Notes: generated from the letters alone by a model not told the origin. DNA of 64,000 bases from an uncultured Acidobacteriota bacterium (GCA_903832055.1 CAILAC010000016.1:1072969-1136968); one strand, 5' to 3'; shown: positions 34,848 through 44,446, numbered from the stretch's first letter. Made by a program: numbers and translations.

Positions 34848-35282
34848 ATGGCAATGGTTAGTAGTGGTCCCGGGGGAATCTCCTCCGATATCAACGTAAC
34901 TCCCCTCATCGACGTGCTGCTGGTATTGCTGATCATCTTCATGGTCATCGTGCCCGTGGCTCCCAAGGGACTGGATGCGCTTGTGCCCCAGCCGCCGAAG
35001 GATAAAACACAAACTCCTGACGACAGCAGAACCATCGTGGTGTCGGTCATTCACACCGCCGGAACCCAGGTGGCCTACAAGATCAACCAGGACGATGTGG
35101 CCAAGGGCGATCTGCTGGCGCGTCTGACACAGATTTATGCAAACCGCGCCGAGCGCATCATGTTCATCAAGGGTGATGACGATGTGAACTTCGCGCAAGT
35201 TGCCGATATTATCGATCTGGGACACTCAGCAGGCGTGGATCACGTCGGTCTGATTACCCCTAAAATCGCGGCTGGACAGTAG
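34848..35282 (+). CDS. exbD: ExbD/TolR-type biopolymer transport protein (second)
   Basis: 144 residues with the same architecture, here DINVTPLIDVLLVLLIIFMV with the key Asp in PLIDVLL. The two ExbD copies differ mainly in the periplasmic half. Because ExbD acts as a dimer, they may form a heterodimer. The gene has a ribosome site (AGGAG) a few bases upstream of ATG 34848 and is followed by a TPR lipoprotein. Confidence 0.93.
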   Translation: MAMVSSGPGGISSDINVTPLIDVLLVLLIIFMVIVPVAPKGLDALVPQPPKDKTQTPDDSRTIVVSVIHTAGTQVAYKINQDDVAKGDLLARLTQIYANRAERIMFIKGDDDVNFAQVADIIDLGHSAGVDHVGLITPKIAAGQ

Positions 35283-35486
35283 CAGTCTGACGTTTGGGAC
35301 AATGCCCACTCTTGTCCCTTGCGTTTCCCTGCCCGTCTGGAGTACAAATGCGCAGGGAAGCACAACGGAACAGGCCGCATCGGTAGGAATTTCATGGCTG
35401 AGTGCGGCGACTCCCACTGCATTCAACCGCGCGGAAACACCAGGCGCGATAACCCTGGCGACGACTCGAAGGAGAAGGATAAGAAT

Positions 35487-36326
35487 ATGAATCGACTTGT
35501 ACGTCTGCCGGTGCTCACGGCTGCTTTGGTCGCCTTGATGTTTTCGCTGACCGGTTGCAACCAACTGCGAGCCCGCGACCAGCTGAACAAGGGAGTAGCT
35601 GCATATAAAGCTGGAAAGTTCGAAGAAGCCATTCGCCATTTTCAGGATGCCAGCACACTTGACCCCAAGCTTCCAGCAGCCAAGGAATATCTGGCGACCG
35701 CTCTGGCGCAGAATGTTGTTCCAGGCCTGACCACACCCGACAATCTCAAGACTGCCCAGCAGGCAATCGACACCTTCCAGGAAGTTCTCGTCAAGCACCC
35801 CGACGACATCAACAGCCTGAAGGGTATCGCCAGCCTGTACTTCAATACCAAGAAGCTCCCGGAAGCGAAGGAATGGCAGAAGAAGGTCCTAGCTCTCGAT
35901 CCCAAAGATCCTGAAGCAGCCTACACCGTGGGCGTGATCAACTGGACCACGGCGCACGAAAACCTGCTGAAGGCGATTACCCCTCTCGGCCTCAACGATG
36001 ACGGCGCGGGCAACGCAAAGATGACCAAGCCCGTGTGCGCTCAGATCCAGCAACAGAACGCAGCGCTGGTTGAAGAAGGCATCAAGTACCTGTCGCAGGC
36101 AATCGAAAACCGCCCCGGTTACGACGACGCCATGTCGTACCTGAATCTCACGTACCGCCGCAAGGCAGACGTGGATTGCGGCAACGATGCAGCGCGCAAG
36201 GAAGACGTTGCCAAGGCAAACGAGTGGAGCCAGAAGGCCATGGGAACCCGCAAGGAGAACGAGGCCAAGAAGGAAAACAAGAACGCCGGCGGTATCGAAA
36301 TGGATTCGAACGGCAACATGAAGTAG
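35487..36326 (+). CDS. TPR lipoprotein of the tonB-exb cluster
   Basis: 279 residues from ATG 35487, with GGAGAAGGA upstream; the longer frame to 35319 has no ribosome site. The lipobox LTGC (Cys near residue 23) predicts a lipoprotein. TPR units begin with NKGVAAYKAGKFEEAIRHFQ and continue through KHPDDINSLKGIASLYFNTK; the last 40 residues are charged and Lys/Glu-rich. TPR lipoproteins next to Exb genes are probably scaffolds for the energised complex; the partner is unknown. Confidence 0.82.
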   Translation: MNRLVRLPVLTAALVALMFSLTGCNQLRARDQLNKGVAAYKAGKFEEAIRHFQDASTLDPKLPAAKEYLATALAQNVVPGLTTPDNLKTAQQAIDTFQEVLVKHPDDINSLKGIASLYFNTKKLPEAKEWQKKVLALDPKDPEAAYTVGVINWTTAHENLLKAITPLGLNDDGAGNAKMTKPVCAQIQQQNAALVEEGIKYLSQAIENRPGYDDAMSYLNLTYRRKADVDCGNDAARKEDVAKANEWSQKAMGTRKENEAKKENKNAGGIEMDSNGNMK

Positions 36327-36350
36327 TCCAAAGGCACCTCGACACAATAA

Positions 36351-36380
36351 CAAGGCCTCCCACGTCGGGAGGCCTTGTTG
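36351..36380. terminator. Terminator after the tonB-exb cluster
   Basis: CAAGGCCTCCC pairs perfectly with GGGAGGCCTTG around the loop acgtc, followed by TTGCGTTTG. The symmetric helix could also serve the convergent minus-strand gene. Confidence 0.8.
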
Positions 36381-36556
36381 CGTTTGCCGGGAAGTTGCCT
36401 GGCTACTGCGTTCCTGTGTGGAGGGACGATTGGAACGGAGCCGTGGGAGCAATGATCTCTGTGCAGCAGGAAACTGTCAGCCTTTTGAAAAGCAGATGAA
36501 GCGCAAGCGCCTAGCCTTGACGGCCAATTCAACTGTCTCAGACGCGGCCAACAGCT

Positions 36557-37633
36557 TTATGGTGCGCCATCCTTGAGCAGTTGTTCCGCCAGGTAATTGT
36601 GAATCTTCGCTTCGTTATAGAGCATTTCTGAATAGGCATTCTGCAGCAACTGGGCGTGATTGTTGCGCAACAACTGACGAATGCCCTGCTGCACGCGTGG
36701 GTCGCTCAACTCCCGCTGACCAGCCGGCCGCTTTTCGATCAAAAGATAAATGGCATAGCCAATGGTTCTGCGGCCTGACCCTTCCCCCTGGGTAATCGGC
36801 AGAGGATCTGTCATCTGTCCCGCCTTCAGCTTGGCAACCGCCGCGAAGACATCGGGTTCCGTGCGCAATTGCGACTCAAAGACGAAGCCAAAGTCGCCGC
36901 CATTGGCACTGCTTGAGGAATCCTCAGAATACCGTTGCGCCACGGAGGAGAAATCCTCGCCGCTCTCAAGGTGATTGCGCAACATCTGGATCTTCTTGCG
37001 GGCTTCGCCATCATTGGTGGCTTTGCTGCTCTGCAGGTTTGTCACCTGCTTGCCGGGTTCGCTGGTAACGACAATCCGCGCCAGATGATACTGCGGCTCA
37101 ATCGAATTAAACTCGCTCTTGTGCGCGGCAAAATAACTGTTAATTTCAGAGTCGGTAATGTTGATCTTTGACTCAATCTCTTTGTTGACCAGCTTGCTCT
37201 GCGTCAGTTGATGGCGAATATCGTGCCGCAGGCCGTCCATGGTCTGATTGCGCTCTTTGAGCTGACGGTCAAACTCTTCCTGAGTCGAGAGCGCCTTCAT
37301 ATCGGTCAGCTTTGCGTCGACCTCTTCATCGGTCGCGACGAGGTTCAACTTGGCTGCGCGCTGCTGAAGAATCTCATCCTGAATGAGCTGGTGAAGGATG
37401 CCCAGCCGTTGAATTGCAGCCTCTTCCTTTGATGGCGGCTGAGCTGCGTCGCCAAGGCTCTGCTTGAAGAGACGGTCCACATCTGCCTGGACAATCTGCT
37501 TGCCATTGACCGTGGCGAGCACCTCAGGAGAGGGCGCACGGTTGCAACCTAGCAGTGAACCGGAAAACAAGCCAGCGGCGAGAATGACTGCCGGAAAGGC
37601 ACGGTGGGTGTAAATGGATCGAAATGGCGACAA
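36557..37633 (-). CDS. SurA-like lipoprotein (peptidyl-prolyl isomerase/chaperone)
   Basis: 358 residues. The lipobox SLLGC after a hydrophobic leader predicts a lipoprotein. The SurA N-domain (VNGKQIVQADVDRLF) is followed by a parvulin-type PPIase segment (about 180-290, YHLARIVVTSE and SEDSSSSANGGDFGFV) and a C-terminal helix. SurA proteins escort unfolded outer-membrane proteins across the periplasm. The key parvulin motifs look complete. A DsbA-like lipoprotein is encoded upstream on the same strand. Confidence 0.85.
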   Translation of the reverse strand: MSPFRSIYTHRAFPAVILAAGLFSGSLLGCNRAPSPEVLATVNGKQIVQADVDRLFKQSLGDAAQPPSKEEAAIQRLGILHQLIQDEILQQRAAKLNLVATDEEVDAKLTDMKALSTQEEFDRQLKERNQTMDGLRHDIRHQLTQSKLVNKEIESKINITDSEINSYFAAHKSEFNSIEPQYHLARIVVTSEPGKQVTNLQSSKATNDGEARKKIQMLRNHLESGEDFSSVAQRYSEDSSSSANGGDFGFVFESQLRTEPDVFAAVAKLKAGQMTDPLPITQGEGSGRRTIGYAIYLLIEKRPAGQRELSDPRVQQGIRQLLRNNHAQLLQNAYSEMLYNEAKIHNYLAEQLLKDGAP

Positions 37634-37693
37634 CCTGGCAACCCCCGGCTATCCATCCTGAGGATGGAGGCTCAAGAGATAAGGATAAACCCC

Positions 37694-37724
37694 CGCAGCG
37701 GCCATACAAAACCAGACCGCTGCG
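37694..37724 (-). terminator. Possible terminator after the DsbA-like gene
   Basis: On the minus strand CGCAGCGG pairs perfectly with CCGCTGCG (8 bp, 15-base loop), followed by GGGGTTTATCC. It sits 7 bases beyond the stop of the DsbA-like gene and before the SurA-like gene. The weak T-run leaves partial read-through possible. Confidence 0.5.
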
Positions 37725-37730
37725 AAATGA

Positions 37731-38708
37731 CTACCTACCAAACGGCGGTACGGAAGGCGGGGCACTCGCAGGGCCGGGCGGCGGAGGCGGCTCAACGCCT
37801 GCGGCACGCAGCGCACGATCAATGACCATCCAGACCTGCTCGGCCGGAAGGGCACCGTACATATGCTCGCCCTCAATGAACAGCGATGGAGTCCCATCGA
37901 CACCGAGCGACTCCGCCTCCTTCATTGAAGCGCGGACAGCTGTCTCATCCTGCTTCGACAGACAGGCATCCAGCCTGGCGGCGTCGAGGCTGAAAATCTT
38001 GCCCTGCTCACGGGCAATCTTGTCGAGGACGACGAAGCTTTTCTGCGGATCGCGGTCTTCCCCGGTCACTTCCTGTCCGTGAGCGTGCAGATAGTCGACG
38101 TAACCCCAATAGGCCTTGGGATTCTGGTCGGCAATGCAATTGGAATCAATCGCGGCATGCAGTGCCCAGGGATGAATCTCTACCAGCGGATCGTCTTTGT
38201 AGATGAAACGAACCTTGTCCTTGTACCGCTCCAGGGTCTCTGGAAAGAGTGCCTGATGCATCCGTGCGCAGTATGGGCACTCCAGATCGTCAAAATTGAT
38301 CACAGTGACTTTGGCGGAGGGATTTCCCCGGACGGGGCGGCTGTCAACGGGAATGTTCTGAGCCGCGATGTGGGTTAAATCGTAAGTATCCAAGCGGGCC
38401 AGAGACTTGTTGTCTGTCGAGATGAGGAAGTCAATGGTTGTCGTACGGGCGCCGCGTGACAGAGTCACAGCGAGCGAATCGTATCCCGGAATCTTGCTTG
38501 ACTTCCGCTCGCCCAGAGCCACGTTGTAATCGGCGGGCACGTTAAACTGGCCGCGCACCAGCACCTCAATGCGCCGCACCAGGGCGGGGTCTTTGATGGA
38601 ATCAGCTCCCGGATTCTTGACACCTGCATCCTGCGCCCTGCAACCCACCGTTGCCGCCAACACCACTACCACCGAAAGCCATGCCAAACGATTTGAGATG
38701 AGACCCAA
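37731..38708 (-). CDS. DsbA-like thioredoxin-fold lipoprotein
   Basis: 325 residues from TTG 38708, which has AGGAAAGGGG upstream; the ATG at 38771 is also in frame but has no ribosome site. The lipobox AATVGC follows the hydrophobic leader. The thioredoxin fold contains the redox pair in LECPYCARMHQ and the cis-Pro in DGTPSLFIEG, as in the DsbA/DsbG-type thiol oxidoreductases. It likely makes or reshuffles disulfides in the periplasm. The C-terminus is Pro-rich. Confidence 0.83.
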   Translation of the reverse strand: MGLISNRLAWLSVVVVLAATVGCRAQDAGVKNPGADSIKDPALVRRIEVLVRGQFNVPADYNVALGERKSSKIPGYDSLAVTLSRGARTTTIDFLISTDNKSLARLDTYDLTHIAAQNIPVDSRPVRGNPSAKVTVINFDDLECPYCARMHQALFPETLERYKDKVRFIYKDDPLVEIHPWALHAAIDSNCIADQNPKAYWGYVDYLHAHGQEVTGEDRDPQKSFVVLDKIAREQGKIFSLDAARLDACLSKQDETAVRASMKEAESLGVDGTPSLFIEGEHMYGALPAEQVWMVIDRALRAAGVEPPPPPGPASAPPSVPPFGR

Positions 38709-38850
38709 CGCTGCACCCCTTTCCTCAACCTTAATTATCGCAGGGGAAATATGCCCTCGGTGCACTCGCATGAACGAATCAAATCCATCGTGCGCGCCGA
38801 ATCAAAGTTGTCCCTCCCCAGAACGGAGTGCCGGGTGCTAATCTCGCCCC

Positions 38851-40962
38851 ATGCGCCGAATATTTCTCACCCGTTCCCTGCTTCACACCTCTGCCCTGAT
38901 GATTGCCGGTTTGGCTGTCTCGGCCGGATTGCTGGCCGAAACTTCATCCAGCAAACGACCCATCTCTCTCGATGACCTCGCCACCCTGGCACGGGTGAGC
39001 GCACCCGTCATTTCTCCTGATGGGGAGTGGATTGCCTACTCGGTTTCCCGCATGGATACCAAGGAAGACAAGAATCACGCAGACCTGTGGATGCAGCGGT
39101 GGGATGGCACAGGGGCGATGCAATTGACATTCAGCAAAGAGGGTGCGTCGCAGCCGGAGTTCAGCCCGGACGGGAAGTACATCTCTTTTCTTTCGTCGCG
39201 ACCGGGCAAGGCCAAGGGCACGCAGCTTTGGGTGCTGAACAGGCTGGGCGGCGAGCCGCAGCAGTTGACGGAGATTACCGGGCAGGAGATTGGCAGCTAT
39301 GCGTGGTCGCCTGACAGCAAGCGAATCCTGATGACCGCGCAGCCGCAATCAGAACCCGAGGCTGAAGATGGCAAGCCGCCGGCGCCGCCCAAGCCCTTCG
39401 TCATTGATCGCTACCACTTCAAGCAGGATATTCAGGGCTATCTCAGGAACGAAGACCGCGACACGCTCTACCTGTACGACATTGCCAGCAAGAAGTTTGA
39501 AAAGCTCACCACGGACAAAGACGTGGATGAAGAAGAAGCTGTCTGGTCCCCCGACGGCAGCTCCATCGCGTTCGCCAGCAATCATGATGCTGACCCCGAC
39601 AGGACTGACAACAACGACACCTTCGTCGTCGCAGCCAAGCCCGGCTCAACACCCCGCAAGCTCACCACCTGGCCGGGGCCTGATGGCGGAAAGCTGGCAT
39701 GGTCGCCCGATTCCAAGTTCATTGCCTATGTGCAGGGAGCCATGCCCGAGCTGGGCGCATACAGCCAGGCCAAACCGGCGCTGGTCACGCTTGAGGGCAA
39801 GGTCAGCTACCCGGCGGCGAAGCTGGACCGAAGCGTGAGCCAGCCCTGCTTTCTGCCGGATGGCAAGCTGCTGTACCTGGTCAATGATGATCGCTCAGAG
39901 TATCCCGCCGCGGTGGAAGTCGCCGGCGATGGGGCGCACCGCCTGCTGGCGGAGCCGGGAACGACATCAGCGATGACCTGCCTTGCAGGCAAAATTGCAG
40001 TGGTGCATCAGGATGACACCCACCCCGGAGAGGTCTTCGCGCTGGAAATTGCAAATGCAAACGCGAGTCTGCGCCGGATCACCTCTGTCAACGACGCCCT
40101 GCTGGCCCAGCTTGACCTGGTCCCCACCGAGGACTTCACCTCGATCAGCAAAGACGGCACTGAAGTGCATGGTCTGCTGACCAAGCCGCTGGGATACAAG
40201 GCCGGGACCAAGGTTCCGACGATTCTCTTCATTCACGGCGGCCCCAACGGGCAGGATGGCCACAGCTTTGCCTTTGAGCGGCAGTGGTTTGCCGCGCACG
40301 GCTATGCAGAGATGAACGTGAACTACCGCGGCAGCTCAGGGCGCGGACAGGACTACGCCAAGGCCATCTTTGCCGACTGGGGGCATCTGGAGGTGATCGA
40401 CCTGATCGGCGCGGTCGATGCCGTGGTCAAGATGGGCGTTGCCGACCCGGCAAAACTCGGCATCGGGGGCTGGAGCTACGGCGGCATTCTCACGGACTAC
40501 ACCACGGCCTCTGATAACCGCTTCAAGGCGGCCATCAGCGGAGCCGGGTCGGCGGCGCCGCTCTCCTACTACGGCTCTGACCAGTACATCCTGCAGTATG
40601 ACTTCGAGCTTGGAGTGCCGTGGAAGGCGCGGGATCTCTACCTCAAGCTCAGCTACCCGCTGCTTGAGGCAGACAAGCGGATGCACACGCCGACGCTCTA
40701 CATGGGCGGCACCAATGACTTCAACGTGCCGATCATCGGCGGCGAACAGCTCTACCAGGCGCTTAAATCTCTCCATGTGCCTACGGAGCTGGTCGTCTAT
40801 CCAGGGCAGTTCCACGGCTTCACGCGGCCCAGCTTCATCAAAGATCGCTACGAACGCTGGCTGGCCTGGTACGACCACTACGTCGCGGGCAAGGATACGC
40901 CGGCAAGCCCGGTGGCGAAAGCCCCTGAAAAGAAGCTGGCTGAGCCGGCCGCTGCCAAGTAA
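38851..40962 (+). CDS. S9 family peptidase (prolyl oligopeptidase/DPP-IV type), exported
   Basis: 703 residues with a signal peptide (MRRIFLTRSLLHTSALMIAG). A PD40-type propeller covers about 40-420. The alpha/beta-hydrolase domain has nucleophile S542 in GGWSYGGIL, D623 in GGTNDFNVP and H655 in GQFHGF, giving a complete triad. HGGPNGQDGHSF is the oxyanion strand. It releases dipeptides or N-terminal amino acids from peptides in the periplasm. It is divergent from the DsbA-like gene. Confidence 0.9.
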   Translation: MRRIFLTRSLLHTSALMIAGLAVSAGLLAETSSSKRPISLDDLATLARVSAPVISPDGEWIAYSVSRMDTKEDKNHADLWMQRWDGTGAMQLTFSKEGASQPEFSPDGKYISFLSSRPGKAKGTQLWVLNRLGGEPQQLTEITGQEIGSYAWSPDSKRILMTAQPQSEPEAEDGKPPAPPKPFVIDRYHFKQDIQGYLRNEDRDTLYLYDIASKKFEKLTTDKDVDEEEAVWSPDGSSIAFASNHDADPDRTDNNDTFVVAAKPGSTPRKLTTWPGPDGGKLAWSPDSKFIAYVQGAMPELGAYSQAKPALVTLEGKVSYPAAKLDRSVSQPCFLPDGKLLYLVNDDRSEYPAAVEVAGDGAHRLLAEPGTTSAMTCLAGKIAVVHQDDTHPGEVFALEIANANASLRRITSVNDALLAQLDLVPTEDFTSISKDGTEVHGLLTKPLGYKAGTKVPTILFIHGGPNGQDGHSFAFERQWFAAHGYAEMNVNYRGSSGRGQDYAKAIFADWGHLEVIDLIGAVDAVVKMGVADPAKLGIGGWSYGGILTDYTTASDNRFKAAISGAGSAAPLSYYGSDQYILQYDFELGVPWKARDLYLKLSYPLLEADKRMHTPTLYMGGTNDFNVPIIGGEQLYQALKSLHVPTELVVYPGQFHGFTRPSFIKDRYERWLAWYDHYVAGKDTPASPVAKAPEKKLAEPAAAK

Positions 40963-40974
40963 AGTAACCCATGT

Positions 40975-41055
40975 TCCCGTGACCCGAAGTCATTGAGCAA
41001 GCCCCCTGAGGAGTTACAGAAAGGGTCATCTGCTCCAATCCTTTGGGTCACGGGA
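40975..41055. repeat. Spaced inverted repeat, 11-bp arms
   Basis: TCCCGTGACCC (40975-40985) and GGGTCACGGGA (41045-41055) are perfect inverted copies separated by 59 bases. It lies between the S9 gene and the M50 gene; no T-run follows. It could be a protein-binding site or a transcript-end structure. Confidence 0.6.
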
Positions 41056-41108
41056 TATGAGCGTTTGCATGTTAGGCTGAGTCATCTTCCCCGGAAAGAT
41101 GGCTCAGC

Positions 41109-42647
41109 ATGCAACTCTGGCTCCGCAAGTTTCTGCTCGGCGTTATCGGGGTTGAGGCGCTGATCTTCCTTTCGACGCTCCCGATCGCGCTGCTCGTTCT
41201 GCTGCAGAGCCGAGTTCGCTCGCCCTTCCTGAATATTCCAGAATTTCTCCTTCCGCCGGCGGCAATGACCCTCCTGGGATTCATCTTTGCCGCCGCCTGG
41301 TGGCAAAACCGTCAGGCCCGAAAATACGCAAGAGCGTGGGGCATCGCCGCGAGCCTGATCAACGTTGGCATCGCAATTCCTCTGCTGATCTACCTGCCGT
41401 GGAGTGCGTCTACCCTGTTATGGATCCCGCCGGTTGGCGGTGTCTTGGGAATTTACATCTTCTCTCGCAAGCAGACCGTCGCCATCCCCAGAGAAGAAGG
41501 CCTCCGCAGGCCGATTCCAGGCGACGGGACTAACAAAGTCCTAGATCGCATCACCAAACCCCTGTCCTTTGCGATGGGCGTAGCCCTGGTCATCTGGTGG
41601 CTCAACTGGAATCAAGCGCGGGGCATTCGCGGCCAAAACGATATATTCCTCTACCTCCAAATCTTTGTAGCGCTGCTTAGTACCACCTTGATCCATGAGT
41701 GTGGTCATGTCGCGGTCGGTCTTGCGCTGGGGATGAAACTGCGAGTTTTCGTCATTGGACCGCTGGAGTGGAAAATGCGCGGAGGCAAGTGGGAATTTCA
41801 CTTCGACCTGAAGGCTCTGCTATCGAATGGTGGCAAAGCCGGAGTTGTGCCGGTCGATGCCAAATTCGCTCGATGGCGCATGGCTGCCATGATCGCAGGC
41901 GGACCAGGAATCAACCTGTTCTCGGCAGCCATCTTTCTCGTTCTCGCCTCTCGCTATGCCGACCAAAAAGCCACAGCTCTGCCCGGTTTCCTCGCCCTCC
42001 TGGGTGCAGCCAGTTTATGGGCCTTCGTCTTCAACCTCATCCCTCAAAGGACCAGGACAAACTACTCCGATGGAGCGCAAATCTATCAGTTGCTCTCAAC
42101 CGGACCCTGGGGCGACATGCATCAGGCAATTTTGGTGGTTTCCTCCAGCCTGGTCACACCGCTGCGCCCCCGCGACTATGACCTGGTCACCATCGAGCGC
42201 GCTGCAAATGGCATCCAGCAGGGGCGCAAAGTCATGTTGCTATGGCTGTACGTGTATCAGCACTATCTTGATCACCATCTCCTAGTGGAGTCCGACGAAG
42301 CGCTGCTGAAGGCTGAACAGCTCTACCACGAAGTCGCCGCCGAGGTGACCGCGGAACTCCACACCGTCTTTGTCTTTGCCGTGGCGCTGCTGCGGCGCGA
42401 TGCCGCCGCCACCCGCGCTTGGTGGCAGCGTATGGAGGCGAAGAAACCTACCCGCTTCAACAGCGACTATTGGATGGCTCACAGCGCCTTGCACTGGATG
42501 GAGGGCGACCGCCGCACCGCCGAGGAATCCTGGGCCAAGGGCAATGAACTGGCGCAAAAGCTGCCGCAAGCCGGGGCCTATGACTTTGACCGGCACTGCT
42601 TTGCGCTCCTGCGCGAGGCTATGGACGAGCCTCTCGCCGCGGCCTGA
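41109..42647 (+). CDS. Membrane-bound M50 (site-2 protease-like) peptidase
   Basis: 512 residues. Two to three N-terminal helices precede the zinc site H196-E197-C-G-H200 (HECGHVAVGLALGMKLRVFV), the MMAAMIAGGPGINLFSAA helix and NLIPQRTRTNYSDGAQIY, which carries the third ligand Asp, the classic M50 order. The last 150 residues are a soluble helical domain (TPR-like in appearance). Site-2 proteases cleave within membranes, typically to release regulators. No sigma factor or anti-sigma gene is adjacent. Confidence 0.85.
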   Translation: MQLWLRKFLLGVIGVEALIFLSTLPIALLVLLQSRVRSPFLNIPEFLLPPAAMTLLGFIFAAAWWQNRQARKYARAWGIAASLINVGIAIPLLIYLPWSASTLLWIPPVGGVLGIYIFSRKQTVAIPREEGLRRPIPGDGTNKVLDRITKPLSFAMGVALVIWWLNWNQARGIRGQNDIFLYLQIFVALLSTTLIHECGHVAVGLALGMKLRVFVIGPLEWKMRGGKWEFHFDLKALLSNGGKAGVVPVDAKFARWRMAAMIAGGPGINLFSAAIFLVLASRYADQKATALPGFLALLGAASLWAFVFNLIPQRTRTNYSDGAQIYQLLSTGPWGDMHQAILVVSSSLVTPLRPRDYDLVTIERAANGIQQGRKVMLLWLYVYQHYLDHHLLVESDEALLKAEQLYHEVAAEVTAELHTVFVFAVALLRRDAAATRAWWQRMEAKKPTRFNSDYWMAHSALHWMEGDRRTAEESWAKGNELAQKLPQAGAYDFDRHCFALLREAMDEPLAAA

Positions 42648-42766
42648 CAATCCCGACTATCCAGCAGTGGCCAAGGCATGCTACCTTACCGAGCGCGTCG
42701 AGCCAGTCAAATGGCATTTGCGCCGGCAACATGCGGCATTTCCGATTGCCAGTAGAATAAAAAGTG

Positions 42767-43672
42767 ATGGAACTGGTTCAGATACAGACTGCGCGCAAGG
42801 CTCCGGCACCCAAGCCGGAGTGGCTGAAGGCCCGTGCGCCTGGTGGCGAAAACTACCATGACCTGAAGCGGCTGGCCCGCTCGCTCAACCTGCACACGGT
42901 CTGCGAGAGCGCGCACTGCCCCAACATCGGCGAATGCTGGCAGCAGAAGACGGCCACCTTCATGATGCTGGGCAACCTCTGCACGCGGCGGTGTGGTTTT
43001 TGTGCCGTGCCCAAGGGCAAGCCTGAGCCGATTGATTTTGACGAGCCACGGCGCGTGGCAGAGGCGGTCTCGCTGCTCGGCCTGCAACATGCTGTCATTA
43101 CCAGCGTCAATCGCGACGACGATCTGGTGGGCGGCGCGCGCGCCTTTGCGATGGTCATTGAAGAGATCCGCCAGCAGGCTCCGGGCTGCCGCGTCGAAGT
43201 GCTGATTCCCGATTTCCAGGGGAATCCTGAGGCGATTCAGGTCGTTGTCGAGGCCCGGCCCGAGGTGCTGAACCACAACACCGAGTCGGTTCCACGGCTC
43301 TATCGCGTTGTGCGATCAGGCGCACGGTATGAGCGCACGCTGAGGCTGCTTGAATACGCCAAGGAGCTGAACCCCGCCGGCATCACCAAATCCGGCGTCA
43401 TGGTTGGCCTGGGCGAAGAAACCAGCGAGCTGCTTGAGGTCTTCCGCGACCTCGCCGCGGTGCAGTGCGACATTCTGACGATCGGGCAGTACCTGCGCCC
43501 CTCGCGCGACCACCTGCCGATGGCGCGTATCTACGCCCCCAGCGAGTTTGCCGAACTCAAGGCAGAAGCGCTGAAGATGGGCTTCCGCCATGTGGAGAGC
43601 GGGCCGCTGGTGCGGTCAAGCTACCACGCGCATGAGCAGGCGGCTTCTACTGGGTTGAGGGTGCTGGGGTAA
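42767..43672 (+). CDS. lipA: Lipoyl synthase
   Basis: 301 residues from ATG 42767; a GTG one codon earlier is equally open. The auxiliary cluster ligands C46-x4-C51-x5-C57 (CESAHCPNIGEC) and the radical-SAM motif C72-T-R-R-C76-G-F-C79 are both present, and the C-terminal RSSYHA Ser ligand is seen. It inserts two sulfurs into octanoyl groups on lipoyl domains in the cytosol. lipB is not in the window. Confidence 0.97.
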   Translation: MELVQIQTARKAPAPKPEWLKARAPGGENYHDLKRLARSLNLHTVCESAHCPNIGECWQQKTATFMMLGNLCTRRCGFCAVPKGKPEPIDFDEPRRVAEAVSLLGLQHAVITSVNRDDDLVGGARAFAMVIEEIRQQAPGCRVEVLIPDFQGNPEAIQVVVEARPEVLNHNTESVPRLYRVVRSGARYERTLRLLEYAKELNPAGITKSGVMVGLGEETSELLEVFRDLAAVQCDILTIGQYLRPSRDHLPMARIYAPSEFAELKAEALKMGFRHVESGPLVRSSYHAHEQAASTGLRVLG

Positions 43673-43674
43673 AT

Positions 43675-44376
43675 CTAGCGCTGATACAGACCATGGACTA
43701 CTCCACCTTCAGCATTAAAGCAGCCTTCAATGATTTCGAAAAACTGCGAGTCTTGGAACTCCACATTTCGATAGATCGCATAGGCAACCAGGTCAGCAAG
43801 TTGAATCAGTCTGGACGCCTTGGAATCCAAAAATACCGGTACTTCAGCGTAGTTCCGGGTCTTTCCATACTGATGACCTGAATACTTGAAGTCCCGTGCG
43901 AGCGTTTGAATTCGCGCTTCGGTACTGGACTTGTCAAAAAGAATCAGGCCCCGCTCCGGTTTCTGCGTATTGCGATACATCCGCATCAGGTAATGATCAA
44001 ACCGGCTGCAAACCTGAGTGAATGCCTCTTCAATTACATCCTGCCCCGCAAAGTTCTGCTTTTTGAGAACCGCCGCGAAGATTCTCACATCGCGAGGATA
44101 GTGTTTGCGAATGATTCCCAATGCGTCTTTGATCGCCTGAATCCGATCTGCTTTCGGATAGGCTCTCCATCGCTTCTGCCCTCCGTACATGGGTGACGCG
44201 TGAAACTCAACCTCGTGAGTAAACGACGGATCGACGGCGAAACGTGCCGCAATTTCATTGAGTTCCAGCTCAATCCAGTGAGGCAACCGCTCGAAGATGC
44301 TTAGACCCGCGAGTACAAAGTGTCCTTGCTTTGCATCGGAAACTGATCCCGAATCGTCAACATAAAGAAGATGCAC
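43675..44376 (-). CDS. DUF3800 family protein
   Basis: 233 residues from GTG 44376. An ATG at 44433 is in frame but lies inside a perfect hairpin. HLLYVDDSGS at the N-terminus and later acidic residues (RGLILFDKSS; IQLADLVAYAIYR) are the DUF3800 signature, an RNase H-like fold seen around mobile and defence loci. The activity is unproven. The composition is visibly AT-richer than that of lipA and frr, suggesting transfer. It converges with lipA, the stops being only a few bases apart. Confidence 0.75.
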   Translation of the reverse strand: MHLLYVDDSGSVSDAKQGHFVLAGLSIFERLPHWIELELNEIAARFAVDPSFTHEVEFHASPMYGGQKRWRAYPKADRIQAIKDALGIIRKHYPRDVRIFAAVLKKQNFAGQDVIEEAFTQVCSRFDHYLMRMYRNTQKPERGLILFDKSSTEARIQTLARDFKYSGHQYGKTRNYAEVPVFLDSKASRLIQLADLVAYAIYRNVEFQDSQFFEIIEGCFNAEGGVVHGLYQR

Positions 44377-44418
44377 TTTTGCCCCGATCAGAGAATGATG
44401 AAAATGTATCAGAACGCA

Positions 44419-44446
44419 GCGAGGGCTACCCAAAGGCAGCCCTCGC
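44419..44446. terminator. Perfect hairpin upstream of the DUF3800 gene
   Basis: GCGAGGGCT pairs with AGCCCTCGC (9 bp). It could terminate an upstream transcript in either direction. The rest of the 293-base gap to frr shows no gene. Confidence 0.5.
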
